NCBI GenBank assembly: GCA_029532625.1
Contig: JARFXM010000009.1
Coordinates: 1,178,001-1,242,000 of the forward strand
Direction: 5' to 3'
Length of the DNA stretch: 64,000 nucleotides
Origin: Lomentospora prolificans
Taxonomy: Eukaryota; Ascomycota; Sordariomycetes; Microascales; Microascaceae
Of the stretch, positions 12,211-22,990 are shown piece after piece. Below the pieces are notes generated by a model. It was not told where the DNA came from. It searched no databases and saw nothing but the letters and a program-made list of their open reading frames with translations. Numbering within the stretch: the stretch's first letter is position 1; each line of letters starts with the position of its first letter. Position numbers and translations under genes: made by a program.

Positions 12211-13650
12211 CCCGGGGTCACGGACTACTTTATGAATACGCAAAACAGCTGCGAGGTTAGAAAGGTGAGAGACGCGAATGAATCTGGCGCTAGGCTCCTA
12301 GAGCTCAAGAGGGATCGCGGAATGTATAATATCCAATACCCGACTCTTTCTTTCTGATTACGTTTCTTTCTGAGACGGGTTACGGGGGGTTATACACGTG
12401 TTTTAGGGATGGGGTTAAATTGTACCCCTTCTTTGCCAATTACACTTCCAACCTGACTCTTAAACGACTCGCTATCATAGATGTTTCCCTACATGTGATG
12501 AATGCCTTGAACTGGTTTATCGAGATGAGCTAATCAAGCTTCTGCCTCAGGATTCAGAAATTTGACGACAATTTTCAACTACGTAATAGTGGGGCACACT
12601 GATTGTGGGCAGGCGCGTGTCGAGTGTTTTCTCCATCCTCCATCCACGTGCCTATTGTCAGACGCATCCAGCCGTGATGATGTAGGATAGTATCATTCCG
12701 GGACTTCCTTCAGGAACATCACCTTGGATGAAGCCAAACCACATAGCAGCGAGATCTCTCCCTTGAATCGTAAAAATTCAATCTCTCTCCGCCATTCAGA
12801 GTCCTAAATTAAACATACCGTTCGACTGTCCCTGAGTCAAATGCGCAGTTCAGGTCGCGCAAATCCTCCAGCGAGCCCCCACGAACCAAGCCACTCTAGC
12901 TCCCCTCCGACTTTCACATGTCAACGGAACCGAACCGGACCGGCTAACGAAGGCAGCTCTGACCTGGGGAAGTTGGGGAGGTGCACCTGCCACACCCATT
13001 CCCATCACATAGCAGTTTCATCCAGTCTTCTTTATTCTTCCGTCACTTTTGCATGTGGATACTAGCCGTATCTAGCCTGGCTTTGTTGGCACATCATATG
13101 CCTCTATTCTTTCCTAGATTATTTTCCATCAATCTCCTCCCCGGCTGATCTCGACGCCAGCGTTTCTTCCCTTTCTTGGGGACAATTGTCCTAGACTTCA
13201 TTTCGAACTGTTTCTTCTTGCAAAATATACATTACAAATTCGTGTCAACATCTTTTTTTTTATTTCCTTCCTCCCGTGCCTTCTTCTTGCTTGCGTGTTT
13301 TGCATCCACCGCCATTATCCACCCACCCCCCCCACGCTCAAGGACTTACAAGACCCAGCCGAGTCGACCTCGTTTTAATCGTACGGCAGCACAGGGCGCT
13401 GATCGTATGCCTCTCTACCTAACGTAACCTCAGCTTGGATGAAGGCGGTTACGGCTGCGATAACGTTCCATCGGTCTCTATTTGGGATCTTTACCGTGTT
13501 CCTCATTCCTTGTCAAGCCCCTTTCTTAAGATCTTACGAAGTCCGCCGAACACAACAACACCAGAAGTTGCATTGCGCATAGATTGTTCAAATGGTGTTG
13601 GGTCTCGCGATCTGAGAAGCATACTAGACTTGTTTGGATTTTCATTTGCA
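12211..13650. other. Intergenic region and 5' leader of the lipase-like gene
   Basis: No supported gene. The last 500 bases are pyrimidine-rich (CT tracts at about 13,240-13,330), typical of a fungal promoter and 5' UTR. A 103-codon ORF from 13,435 is in frame with exon 1 of the next gene, so translation could in principle start there. Confidence 0.45.
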
Positions 13651-15912
13651 ATGATAGACCACGTTCTGGGCCGTCCGTCGGCCAAGTCTAGGCGGCTACA
13701 GGTCCTGGCAGTCATCTCTTTTTGGACTTTCTATCTCTTCAAGTAGGTCATAGTCAATCTTCTTCGAGGTTGCCTGACTCTCTTGCCGCGATCTAGGTAC
13801 TAAAATGCTTATAGGGGACACAAGCATGGCCCGCCCGGAGCTCATACTATCTCCAGGATACTCACCAAGTCTCTTACTGCTTGGCAAACCGTCGTGGCCA
13901 CTTTCCTCTACATCTACGCCGCTCGCAACTTTTCCACCCTCGTCGGTTTATCCAGTCCTGAGCCAATGTCCAACATGTACGACGCTACCTTCTTCCGCGC
14001 GACTTGGGTTTTGACTGCCCTCGACGCCGGCTTCTGGACCGCCATGAAGATCCGCTCTCGGCGCCTGCGCGACCTAGCGAGCATCATCTTCTCCGTCTTT
14101 TATCTTGTTGCTGCTGAAAAAGCCGACGAGAAAGTACGCAAAGTAAGGAGTATGATCACGGTTGACCATCTGAGGGTCTCGTGGAACAAGGGCAAATCGC
14201 CCTATCTCAACTTCTTCCAGGGTCTTATGCGACCGCGGTTCACCCGCTGGCCCGCTCGTGCTATCCGGATTCCCCGGCCCCCCGAGAGCGATTATAAGGA
14301 GCCTATATCCGCTTGGCTGTATTACGATGGGCCACTTTCGGACCTCGAGCACCACACCAAGATCGTTCTAGATATTCCTGGCGGTGGTTACGTCGCAATG
14401 GATCCGAGGTGTAACGACGATAAACTCTTCTGCTGGGCCGCAAAGACTGGCCTTCCCATACTAGCGCTCGATTACAAGAAGGCCCCCGAGTTCCCTTACC
14501 CTTATGCCGTCAACGAGTGCTTTGACGTCTACTGCACCCTTGTCAAAACCAAGGGCAGGTGCATTGGCTTATCAGGCCGTAGCGTCCCCAGGATCGTCAT
14601 AACTGGAGACAGCGCTGGGGGGAACTTGGCTGCGGCTACAACTCTCATGATCATCGAGCGATCCAAGAATCCCATGAATCGCAACATCGCCCTGATTGAC
14701 TTACCCATTCCCGATGGTTTGGTGCTGTTCTATCCCTCCCTAGACATGAACATTGGCAACTGGATGTCTGAAGAGCAAATGTCACTCATCCGTGACCGCC
14801 AGTTCAGAAAGCGCAACAAGAGCATTATGCGCCGTAAAGCTAGACAGTATACCGATATTGCGTTGACCCCCCATCACTCCGACAACGAGGATGAGGAGCC
14901 CCCAAAGCGCGACTCGGACGAAGGTAGATCCCAGCAGCCCGTTCAAATGCCAACCGAGCTGCGGTCCCCCGAGGCTGCCCGGGGCCCTCATCCTGAGTAC
15001 TCCCATGGCGGGCCACTATCCCTGACTAACGGTTCCTCTAAACCTTCTACCGCCGGAGGGCAAGAAGGTGGTTCCTCGCACCGCCCGCAACTCATGCATA
15101 CGCGTCTCGCCGTATCGTCCATGATCTCATACTTCAACGACCGGGTCATCACCCCCGAGATGATGCGCGCCATGATCATCCTATACATTGGCCCCCACAA
15201 TCGCCCCGACTTCTCGTCGGATTACCTCCTCTCCCCTGTACTCGCACCTGACGCACTTGTCGCGCACTTCCCCAAGACCTGGTTCCTCACGGGCGAGCGC
15301 GATCCTTTAGTAGATGACACGGTCATCTTCGCCGGCCGCCTCACCAAAGTCAAAGAAGCCGTTGCGGAGCAAAATGCTAGTGACTTGGGGATTCCTAAGC
15401 CTAAATTCGATGAGAAGGAAGCCGCAGAAGTGATCTTGATTCCCGGTATCTCACATGGCTTCCTTCAGTTCCCAACGCTCTATCCCCCAGCGTGGAAACA
15501 CCTCGAACGCTCGGCTGCCTGGATCCAAGACCTCTTTATCCACGCCGATCGGGTCCGACGACGTGAACATCTTCAGCGCCAACAGGCCGCCGCCGTTACT
15601 GAGCAGCGCTCGCGACACCACTTCCGGCAGGAGTCTTCAGGCGACGAAGACCGGCCGCTAGAGATCGCAATGACAAAAATGCGCGTCAGGTCTCCGCCCA
15701 AGACGAGGGCTGCCGTCAACGGCACGGACGACGGCTCCGAGTTGGGGGCACGCAAAGACAACGGACGTGGTCGTGGCAAGAAACCTGGTCGACGGGGTGG
15801 AAGAGGATCTACGTCGGGAAGTCTAGTCAAACTGAACAGCGAGGAGGACCTGCTTGGACGGAGAATGAAAGGCCTCACGAATGGACTTGCAGGCATGGAT
15901 GACGATGAGTGA
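13651..15912 (+). CDS. Alpha/beta-hydrolase-3 (hormone-sensitive lipase-like esterase), two exons
   Basis: The product is a predicted serine esterase or lipase of the HSL/Abhydrolase_3 family. Exons 13,651-13,742 and 13,857-15,912 give 715 residues. Without the intron (GTAGGT donor, CTCCAG acceptor) the long ORF has no ATG start, and the splice joins the frame exactly. Family features: oxyanion-hole loop PGGGY near residue 204, nucleophile elbow GDSAGG with Ser283, Asp513 in GERDPLVDD, and His564 in SHGF, so the catalytic triad is complete. The N-terminus has two hydrophobic stretches (about 14-31 and 35-58), suggesting membrane anchoring, probably ER or lipid droplet. A disordered insertion of about 100 residues lies in the lid region (about 325-420), and the last 130 residues are basic, with an RG/KPGRRGGRG tail. 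Substrate is not visible from sequence. An upstream in-frame ATG at 13,435 is less likely. Confidence 0.88.
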
Positions 15913-16550
15913 TCATCTGACATATACATTTTCTTTTCCCTGCTTGCGGGTTATGAATATGCCTTAGACACGTCTTACGAAACTCAAGTTTATGGAGATG
16001 GATGACATGTTGGACGATGCGACTATGTTTTATATGGACTACTACTCTGCTAGATAAGAGACATGAATTGAGACGATATCAATTTGCTTCTCTTGATCGT
16101 CATGATCGTTGGTGATCTACCGCCACCCCAGTATCAACCAGGGTGAGCACCGTCTTATACGTGCAAGAAGTGCAGATTTCACGAAGAGAGATATTCCTAG
16201 CTACCAAGTCTTCCAAATTTCCATCCTTAGAGCGTTACCAGATATCAGAGTCCAGGAACGGGCATGCAAGCCATCGCAACGCGCACGCGTCCACGCACTT
16301 ACACGGCTGGCCCGCCAATCTCGTCGTGCGCAACGCATCCCAGACTCCTTGGTAGAACGCCACGAACACGCAGATCACATCGAACAACTCAGTAGCCGGC
16401 TATATCCGAATCATGGCCCCTTTCCGCCAGTCTCGGCTCGAGATCTGCCATGGCGAAGATCCTGCGATGGATTCGCGCCGAAACGGGCAAGAAAGACGAA
16501 CGCCACCTGTCCCGGATCGGCAGAACGCCAGGGTTACGAGAGGGATATCA

Positions 16551-16579
16551 GAGAGAGAGAGAGAGACAGAGAGAGAGAG
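16551..16579. repeat. (GA)n microsatellite
   Basis: Near-perfect GA repeat with one CA interruption. Confidence 0.9.
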
Positions 16580-17400
16580 TCTGTGAAATAATATATGCCG
16601 GCGACCAGCCACAATCGAGAAAAAAAGTCGCAAGGAGACCAGGGACCCCAGGGCGTGTGAGACCAAAATGAAGGGGGACTGTATGGCGGAGAAACCTACA
16701 TGCTCCGAGATACAAGTCAAAAGGAAAATGGAAAAAAGAAAACGCCAATTCAGCGTCTCTCATCCATGTATGATGGATTCTGTCTCTCCCTATTTTGCTC
16801 CATCCGCCAGTGCTCTCACCACAGCCGCGCTCAAACCAAAAACCTCAACCATGTAGGTTTCTCCCTCCAGAAAGCAAGCAAGTGACAGAAGTAGTAGAAA
16901 AAAAGGAGCCAGCTCATATATGTCTCGGTTTCTCAAATTGTCCTCGAGTGAATCAAAGATGAATACTTTTACTTCTTTCCGCCTCACAACTACACTTGGA
17001 CAGCACTTTTCTCGGTGAGTTTGGCCACCAGGGGGGGAGCTCACGGAAGGAAGGCGTAGAATAGATAAAAAGCAAAGTCGACAAGATGCATGTCGTTTGA
17101 CCGACATTCTACTATCCCTCCCACGCCAATGCAGGATCAAGGAGGCTTTTTGACCGAATAACACTAGGGAGGAAAAGAAGCAAATATGCTGTAGAGATCT
17201 CGGAGGAGTAAAAGGAGATGGTGGGGAAGCGAGGAAAACGCCACCGTTTCACGGGCGTCGTGCCAGACAAAATAAGAAGAAAGCGCCAAGGAACTAAAGA
17301 GGATATCGGCTTCCCATCTCATGCAATGTGCTATCCCGCCCGATACGGCTGCCTTGCACGGAGGGCGGCAGTATCTTCGGCGGGTTCCGAGGTCGAGCTA

Positions 17401-17459
17401 CACACACAAACACACATACGCATACACCCACACACACAGAGAAAGAGAAAGAGAGAGAG
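17401..17459. repeat. Compound (CA)n-(GA)n microsatellite
   Basis: Imperfect CA repeats with TA and CG interruptions pass into GA/GAAA repeats. Confidence 0.88.
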
Positions 17460-18156
17460 TATATACAGATCTATGCTTCTTTGCTTTGTTCATAGGATAG
17501 GCCAAGACTCTCGGCAACTGGTGTTCGAGTGAGATGGCGTTGCCCTGAAGAGGTCCGGCAGAGGAAGGAAGGAAGGAAAAGCGTGGTGATGTGGCGCTCC
17601 TTGTCGATGGGTACTGGTATGTGTGGATGCCTGGCTGTGTCTATTCTCCTGTGGAATCGGTAGTAGAGAACGATTTCGTGGTGTGCGCCTCTCTTGTTCT
17701 CCTTCGCTCCACTCGTTTCCCGTCACATCTCACCGAGTTGAAAGCAAGGATGGCTGGCAGGGCTAGAGATGTGATTCGTACATACTAGACTGATGATACC
17801 AGGCTCATATCCCAAAGTGTCTCGCACCAGCACATCCCACAGCCCACCCTACGCCCGGCTCTAGACACACTGTCTTGAGAGCCCGCGCATCACCAGACAG
17901 GCCGGCGACGACTGGGACAGACAGACTAGACAGCCATCCCTTGGCGCTGCAGAGTTTAACCTAGCTCGACGGCACATTTCCATCGTGCATTCCTCTGGCT
18001 GTTGGTGGGGTGGACCACACTGAAAGTGGGATCGGCAGCAAGACAGCATGGGTTCTCACACCAGGATTGCACTGCACGTCTTTATTTTCTTTCTTAATAC
18101 CAAACCGAGAGGAGGGAGAGTTTGTTGGTTGACAGCCAAAGCAAAACAAAAAAAGG

Positions 18157-18178
18157 AAAAAAAAAAAAAAAAAAAAAA
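18157..18178. repeat. Poly-A tract
   Basis: An uninterrupted run of A (22 bases) follows an A-rich lead. It is either a homopolymer or the tail of an old retroposed sequence; no flanking target-site duplication was found. Confidence 0.85.
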
Positions 18179-20126
18179 CAAGCGGAGGAGTGGAGGGTGC
18201 CGAGTGCCGACCGTCGACGGAGCCGGCGGAACGGGCGGAAATTTCCCACGCGTTGGAACAGCAGCAGGACGTGCCTGTCGTCGACAGTAAACCTTCTCAC
18301 ACCTGCCTGAACAAAGGGATATCAAGCAATGGCCGAGTGAACAAGTGTGAGGCAGACGTCGCAGAACCTTGGTCAAGCTTCCGAAAGAAGCGTGAGGCAT
18401 ATTGATAGCGACCAAGAATAAGAGCGACGGTAGCTGGCTATCCATGGTTTGCTGGGGAGCTTTTAGAATCCCGGGCATGGACCTACCAACGGTCCATCTT
18501 TGTTGGGCCCCCCTTTCACATCTCCGTGAGCGGGATGGTCCATCCTGGTCGGTCAAACGACATACATCCCGTTGAGCAACCTTGTTCGGAGATGCATCCC
18601 CGACTATCAGGTAGCAATGCCTGCCGCAGTTGGTGTTTGCATGGACGGGGAGGGGGTGCATTTCCCTTTTCGCCAACTTGTGCTGCATCCGCCTGCGAGC
18701 CATGTTCTCCGGAAACGGCCACTGGGACAGACAACACCCAGGACAGTCAGTATCCACACACGGCTGGCTGGCGCCCGGGGAGTGATCCAAGAAGGAACAG
18801 TTGTTGTTTTTTCTTTGCTCCTCTCCCACCACTCCATCTACCAGTTCAAGTACAGCTTGGCTCGTTTTCCCCCAACCAATATTTGCGCTGTGACGTCTCG
18901 GAATGCAAGATTCCTAACGGCACAAGGGCTCCCGGCGACTAGGAAGGATGGGACTCGACATCTCGCACATACTGTAGTCACATACCGCCGTGCGCGAGTC
19001 GGCCGCCAGGCTGTAAGACGGGGATTTCCTGCGCTGAGTGGTTGGGAGAGGAAGAAAGGAGAGGACTTGTTCTCCCTGCAACCTCTCATGCACCACCACC
19101 CCCGGGCCATCTCGATAGACACCCTCGATCCATCCGTACACCCACAGACGGTGCATGTTGACGAACCCTCTCCGCTTCGTGTGTGCTCAGTCACCTCTCC
19201 CTCAACCCCACCATCTAAATTCAAGCTCGCATCGTGGCGAAAACGGGGAGCAAAAGCCGGCGAAAGGCGCGGCAGTTCTCAAGACTTTATGGACTAGTCT
19301 CCGATACCATCGTCAAATAATCAGGTTGCGTGGAAACAAGCTAATTGTAATCCGGAGAGTGGGACGCAAGACGACACGCCCAACTTGATTGGACCTGCTT
19401 GACAACGACCCGGGGTCTCGCCACCGCTCTTTGATGGATGTGAAGATGCTCTTACCCCGAAGCAGATGAAGTAGAACATGATGGCCTATGTCATTAGCGG
19501 CGCGTATGGTCCTCTTTGGGACGACAGGTTTCAAGGGTCCAGGCCCTTCTCCCTCCGTTCGCCGCCTCGCTCAACGTCGATCCAAGCCGCTTGCGTGTTG
19601 GGGACCCCGAGGCGAAAAAGAGAAGATAAACTGGAGCTTCCAATGTAAGTATTAGGCTCTCTTGCTCCTTTGCCCTTTTTGTTAGACATCTCGTTTTCAA
19701 ATCCCCATTCCCTTTTTTCTTCTTCTTTTCATCCTGTCTCCCTCTCTCTTTTTCCTTCTTCTTATTTTCTATTTTTTTTTATTCATTTTTTTAATTTCTA
19801 TATTTTTTTTATTTAAAATTTCTTTTTACCTCTAGTCCCATCCCCCACGAACGAGAGATCTTGTTTGATCGTCGTACAAAGTACGATGTAGAAACCCCAC
19901 GGACGGACCCCCGGGGGATAACCTCCTCGAGCCTGCTAGGGGCCCTGGCTCAATCTATGCCCACTGCTTCAAAGTAGATCCACGGGTCGGGAGGATTTCC
20001 AGATTCAGACATGGCGTCCGTCCACGGCATCCCATGCCCTGCACGTCCACTGATCCCGGGATGCTGGGAGTCGGTGATAGAACTCCATAGCCCAGACGAA
20101 GTAATCCGTCGTGGTCCCGTTGTGCC

Positions 20127-20147
20127 AGTGTGTGTGTGTGTGTGTGT
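20127..20147. repeat. (GT)n microsatellite
   Basis: About ten GT units. Confidence 0.88.
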
Positions 20148-20904
20148 AGGTTTGACGCAGTGGGTGTCAGTGTGGGTGCAGGCATGTGTGGCGTCTTACA
20201 CTGCACACTTAAAGAGAAAACACTCACTGTCCCATCGGTTCATCAGTTCGCTATAATGATAACCCTTGTCAAGCCAGCTGGCGACATCCTCATTCCCTTG
20301 CCCGCTGGCTCCCAACCACACGTTTTGTCACTGGGCCTTGGGTGGGAACTAGCCCAGGAGTAGCACCCACTTAGCACAATCGAATGTCCTCAAGTGAACA
20401 AGATCGCCCAGCCGTGGGACAACGGCTCGGTTGGGACATGCAGGCAATATGGGAAAGGGTAAAAAAACGCACATGACACCCTTCTGCTCGGGTCTTCACC
20501 CCCTGCTTAGTCTTCCGTTGCTGATCCTTGCAATCCGTGCACCGCGTGGATCATCCCTCTGTCAAGACTTTTCCAAGGACTGCCGGCAGGGATTGGCGAG
20601 AAGGGGGCACGCCATGGTTTACCAGGTTTTAGCTCAATGACCCGCCCATCTTAGCAGCCCATATTAATAGCGGCTCCACTAGGGTATCCGGCGCTTGCCC
20701 CTTCTCATAACTAACAGTCTTTGGAAACAGAAGCTCTCGGACATAGGCGCCTTGATGTTCATCCTACGAAGTACATCCTACTAGGGGGTTGTCAAAAGAG
20801 AGCAAAAAGGGAAACGGGATGAAGAAGAAGAAGAGAGAAAGAAACACGGGATGATGTGGGCGTTTACAGACCTCATGCAGGACAAGAGGCCTCCGCCGCC
20901 ATTC

Positions 20905-20966
20905 CCTTTTTCTTTTTTTTTTTTTTTTTTTAATTTTTCTTTTTTTCTTTTTAATTTTTTTTTTTA
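20905..20966. repeat. Poly-T / T-rich tract
   Basis: Long T runs are broken by single C and AA. On the minus strand it would be a poly-A-like tail. Confidence 0.85.
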
Positions 20967-22439
20967 TCCGAACGGATGTATGAGCTCCTCTGTCAGAGGG
21001 AAGACAAGGTAGGCCTCGGAGTGGGATCCGCTGGAAAAAAAAGTTCTGGGGGAAGACGTATCATTGATGTGCCCCCAAATCCGCCGACTCTTGTGTTTAC
21101 GGAGTTGGTTCCCCTGCTGAACCCGCCTGTGCAGCTGGCGTTGTCGCTGCCCCATGAGCAACAGTTGGTGGACTGGGGTTTTACCCCCCTACACTAGAAT
21201 ATAAAGCTCGAATTAGGCGACCCCCAGCCTAGCAAGCCGTTGACTAGGCTTTGACACCATTGTGTGAAGATCGAGCAAAACCTGCATATAAGTGCATCAC
21301 TTCTGTGTTGTATTTCTGTGCCCGCGACGTATCATGATCGCAGCGAAACCGATGTTCGAGGCACACTCGGTACTCTTGCATAACTCTTGCATGCGGCCAG
21401 CAGGACACCTGTGTACAAAGCAGTAGATGTATTAGTCGTGACGTGACGATGGGGAACAAGTTGGGAAGGGGGCTAGCTCAGGTTCTGAAACTATCCCATA
21501 GCCCAATGACGTGCGGGGCATCCAAACGAATCCGAGAGAACAGGCCCAGTGTTCCCTCAAGCCAGCTAGGCTTTAACCCATACCAGTACGTACTGGCAGG
21601 TTATATTTCCGCGCAGGGTCCCGTGTCAAGAGCGGGGACCGAAGGGGATGGAATGGGCGAGACGGCGCCCCATAGGTTTGCGGATCGGAATATATCCAAT
21701 GCCACTTCAGCATGGTGGTGAAAACGCCCCGTCTCGGATATTCCGCCGAGGTGACATATCAAGTGGGTAAGGTGCCGAATGGCGATCAGCCCCTCCAGCA
21801 CCGCCAGGCAATCTACAGAGCTCTTTTCGGTTGTCTGGGGTCGGGTCTACAACCAGCCAACAGCATTTCACTACCGGTTATTTCATGACGGGTTTTGTTT
21901 TGCTTGAAGCAGCCTGCCGGTCTTGCTCGGGCCTCCTTCAGAACACGGCAGGTACGAAAGAGCCATGTCAAGAGGGAGTAAAAATTATTTTCGCTGGTGT
22001 TGCGCGGCCAGGTTCGGTCACAACGTCTCTGGCTCGGCCGCCGTGCGTCGGCCGAACTCCGTACCTGCGTTGCGTTCTTGCCTCAGAGTGGTGCGCATTG
22101 CCGAGTGTTCTGATGGTACCGGCTAGACAGGCTTGACCGTTCCGGATATTCCCCTATTACGCACGATCGGAAGTTGGCCTGGGGACTGGTTTGTACATAG
22201 AAAACCCTGGGCCCGATTAGCCCTATCCGCTTTGGCAAGCCTAGTTTAAGAAGCCGAAATAATCTGGTCAGTGTGCCGGCCGATTGTCACCACTCTTATG
22301 AAGAACCAGTACTATTACCGAATGCCACGGTTGTAGCCTAATTGTTGCCCCTTGCTCCAGTGAAAATTCGCCGATCCCTCCGCCGTGGTCGCAACCAGGC
22401 CGGCTCCGATGAGCGCGCAAAGGTGGGAAACAATGGCGG

Positions 22440-22990
22440 TCTACCCGAACTTACGGCTATCATCAGAAAGGTCTGCATGGCTGACATGGCCACAGAAATC
22501 ATAACAGAGACCGGGTAGAGCTCACCGGGCGGCATCGGTCCAGCATCCGCGCTTGCATCTCAGGCAGCCTCCTGATCGTGGGCGGAAAAAGGCAGGATCA
22601 AACGGCTCACCCTGATCGATGTCTAGGCACAATTGGCCTCCTGCTCCTGGACCCTCAAGCGGACCCGGCAGCGGTGAACTGTAAGGACGACTCGCGATCC
22701 GCTGGCTCTTGCAAGAGTGGGTATCGAGTTGTTAGCTCGGTGCGGTATCCCCTTTGACGACTAAAAGGTATGAAGTAGAGAAGAAAATCACAAGGAAATG
22801 AAAAGAGAAAATAAAACGAGAACTTGCTGTGTACCTGCCACACTCATGAAGACTGGCAATGGCACGGCTCACACCTTGCCTGCCGAGACGCTTATCGCCT
22901 CGTTGGAGCTCACCAGCACCATTTGGGGTAGGCGTCTCGCAGCTCACTCCCGAACGGGATATTCTGCGGCTCATCAGGGTATCCGTAATA
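22440..22990 (-). pseudogene. Eroded coding relic, several frames, unidentified family
   Basis: The minus strand holds short coding-like pieces that do not join cleanly. Near 22,860-22,925 one frame reads MVLVSSNEAISVSAGK, then a TGA, then PLPVFMSVAG. Near 22,522-22,677 an open piece includes CLDIDQGEPFDPAFFRP. Near 22,455-22,500 a hydrophobic piece (VMISVAMSAMQTFLMIA) ends exactly at a GTAAGT donor. A CTTACAG acceptor sits at about 22,680 with GCTAAC upstream. The hydrophobic segment hints at a membrane protein, but I cannot assign a family. It reads as a decayed gene rather than an intact one. Confidence 0.3.

Larger units (their letters stand above)
15913..22300. other. Gene-poor tract, part 1: 3' region of lipase gene, microsatellites, homopolymers
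   Basis: The first few hundred bases are the likely 3' UTR and terminator region of the hydrolase. Beyond that I see only ORFs without motifs. The longest, 18,056-18,832 (minus) and 18,572-19,297 (plus), overlap in opposite directions and have no domain. A long T/CT-rich stretch lies at about 19,690-19,840. Composition is ordinary and RIP is not evident. Confidence 0.5.

Noticed and set aside
18056..19297. Two long overlapping ORFs on opposite strands (258 and 241 codons)
   Set aside because: Neither has a domain, signal peptide or sensible composition; one includes the translated poly-A tract. Probably chance ORFs.
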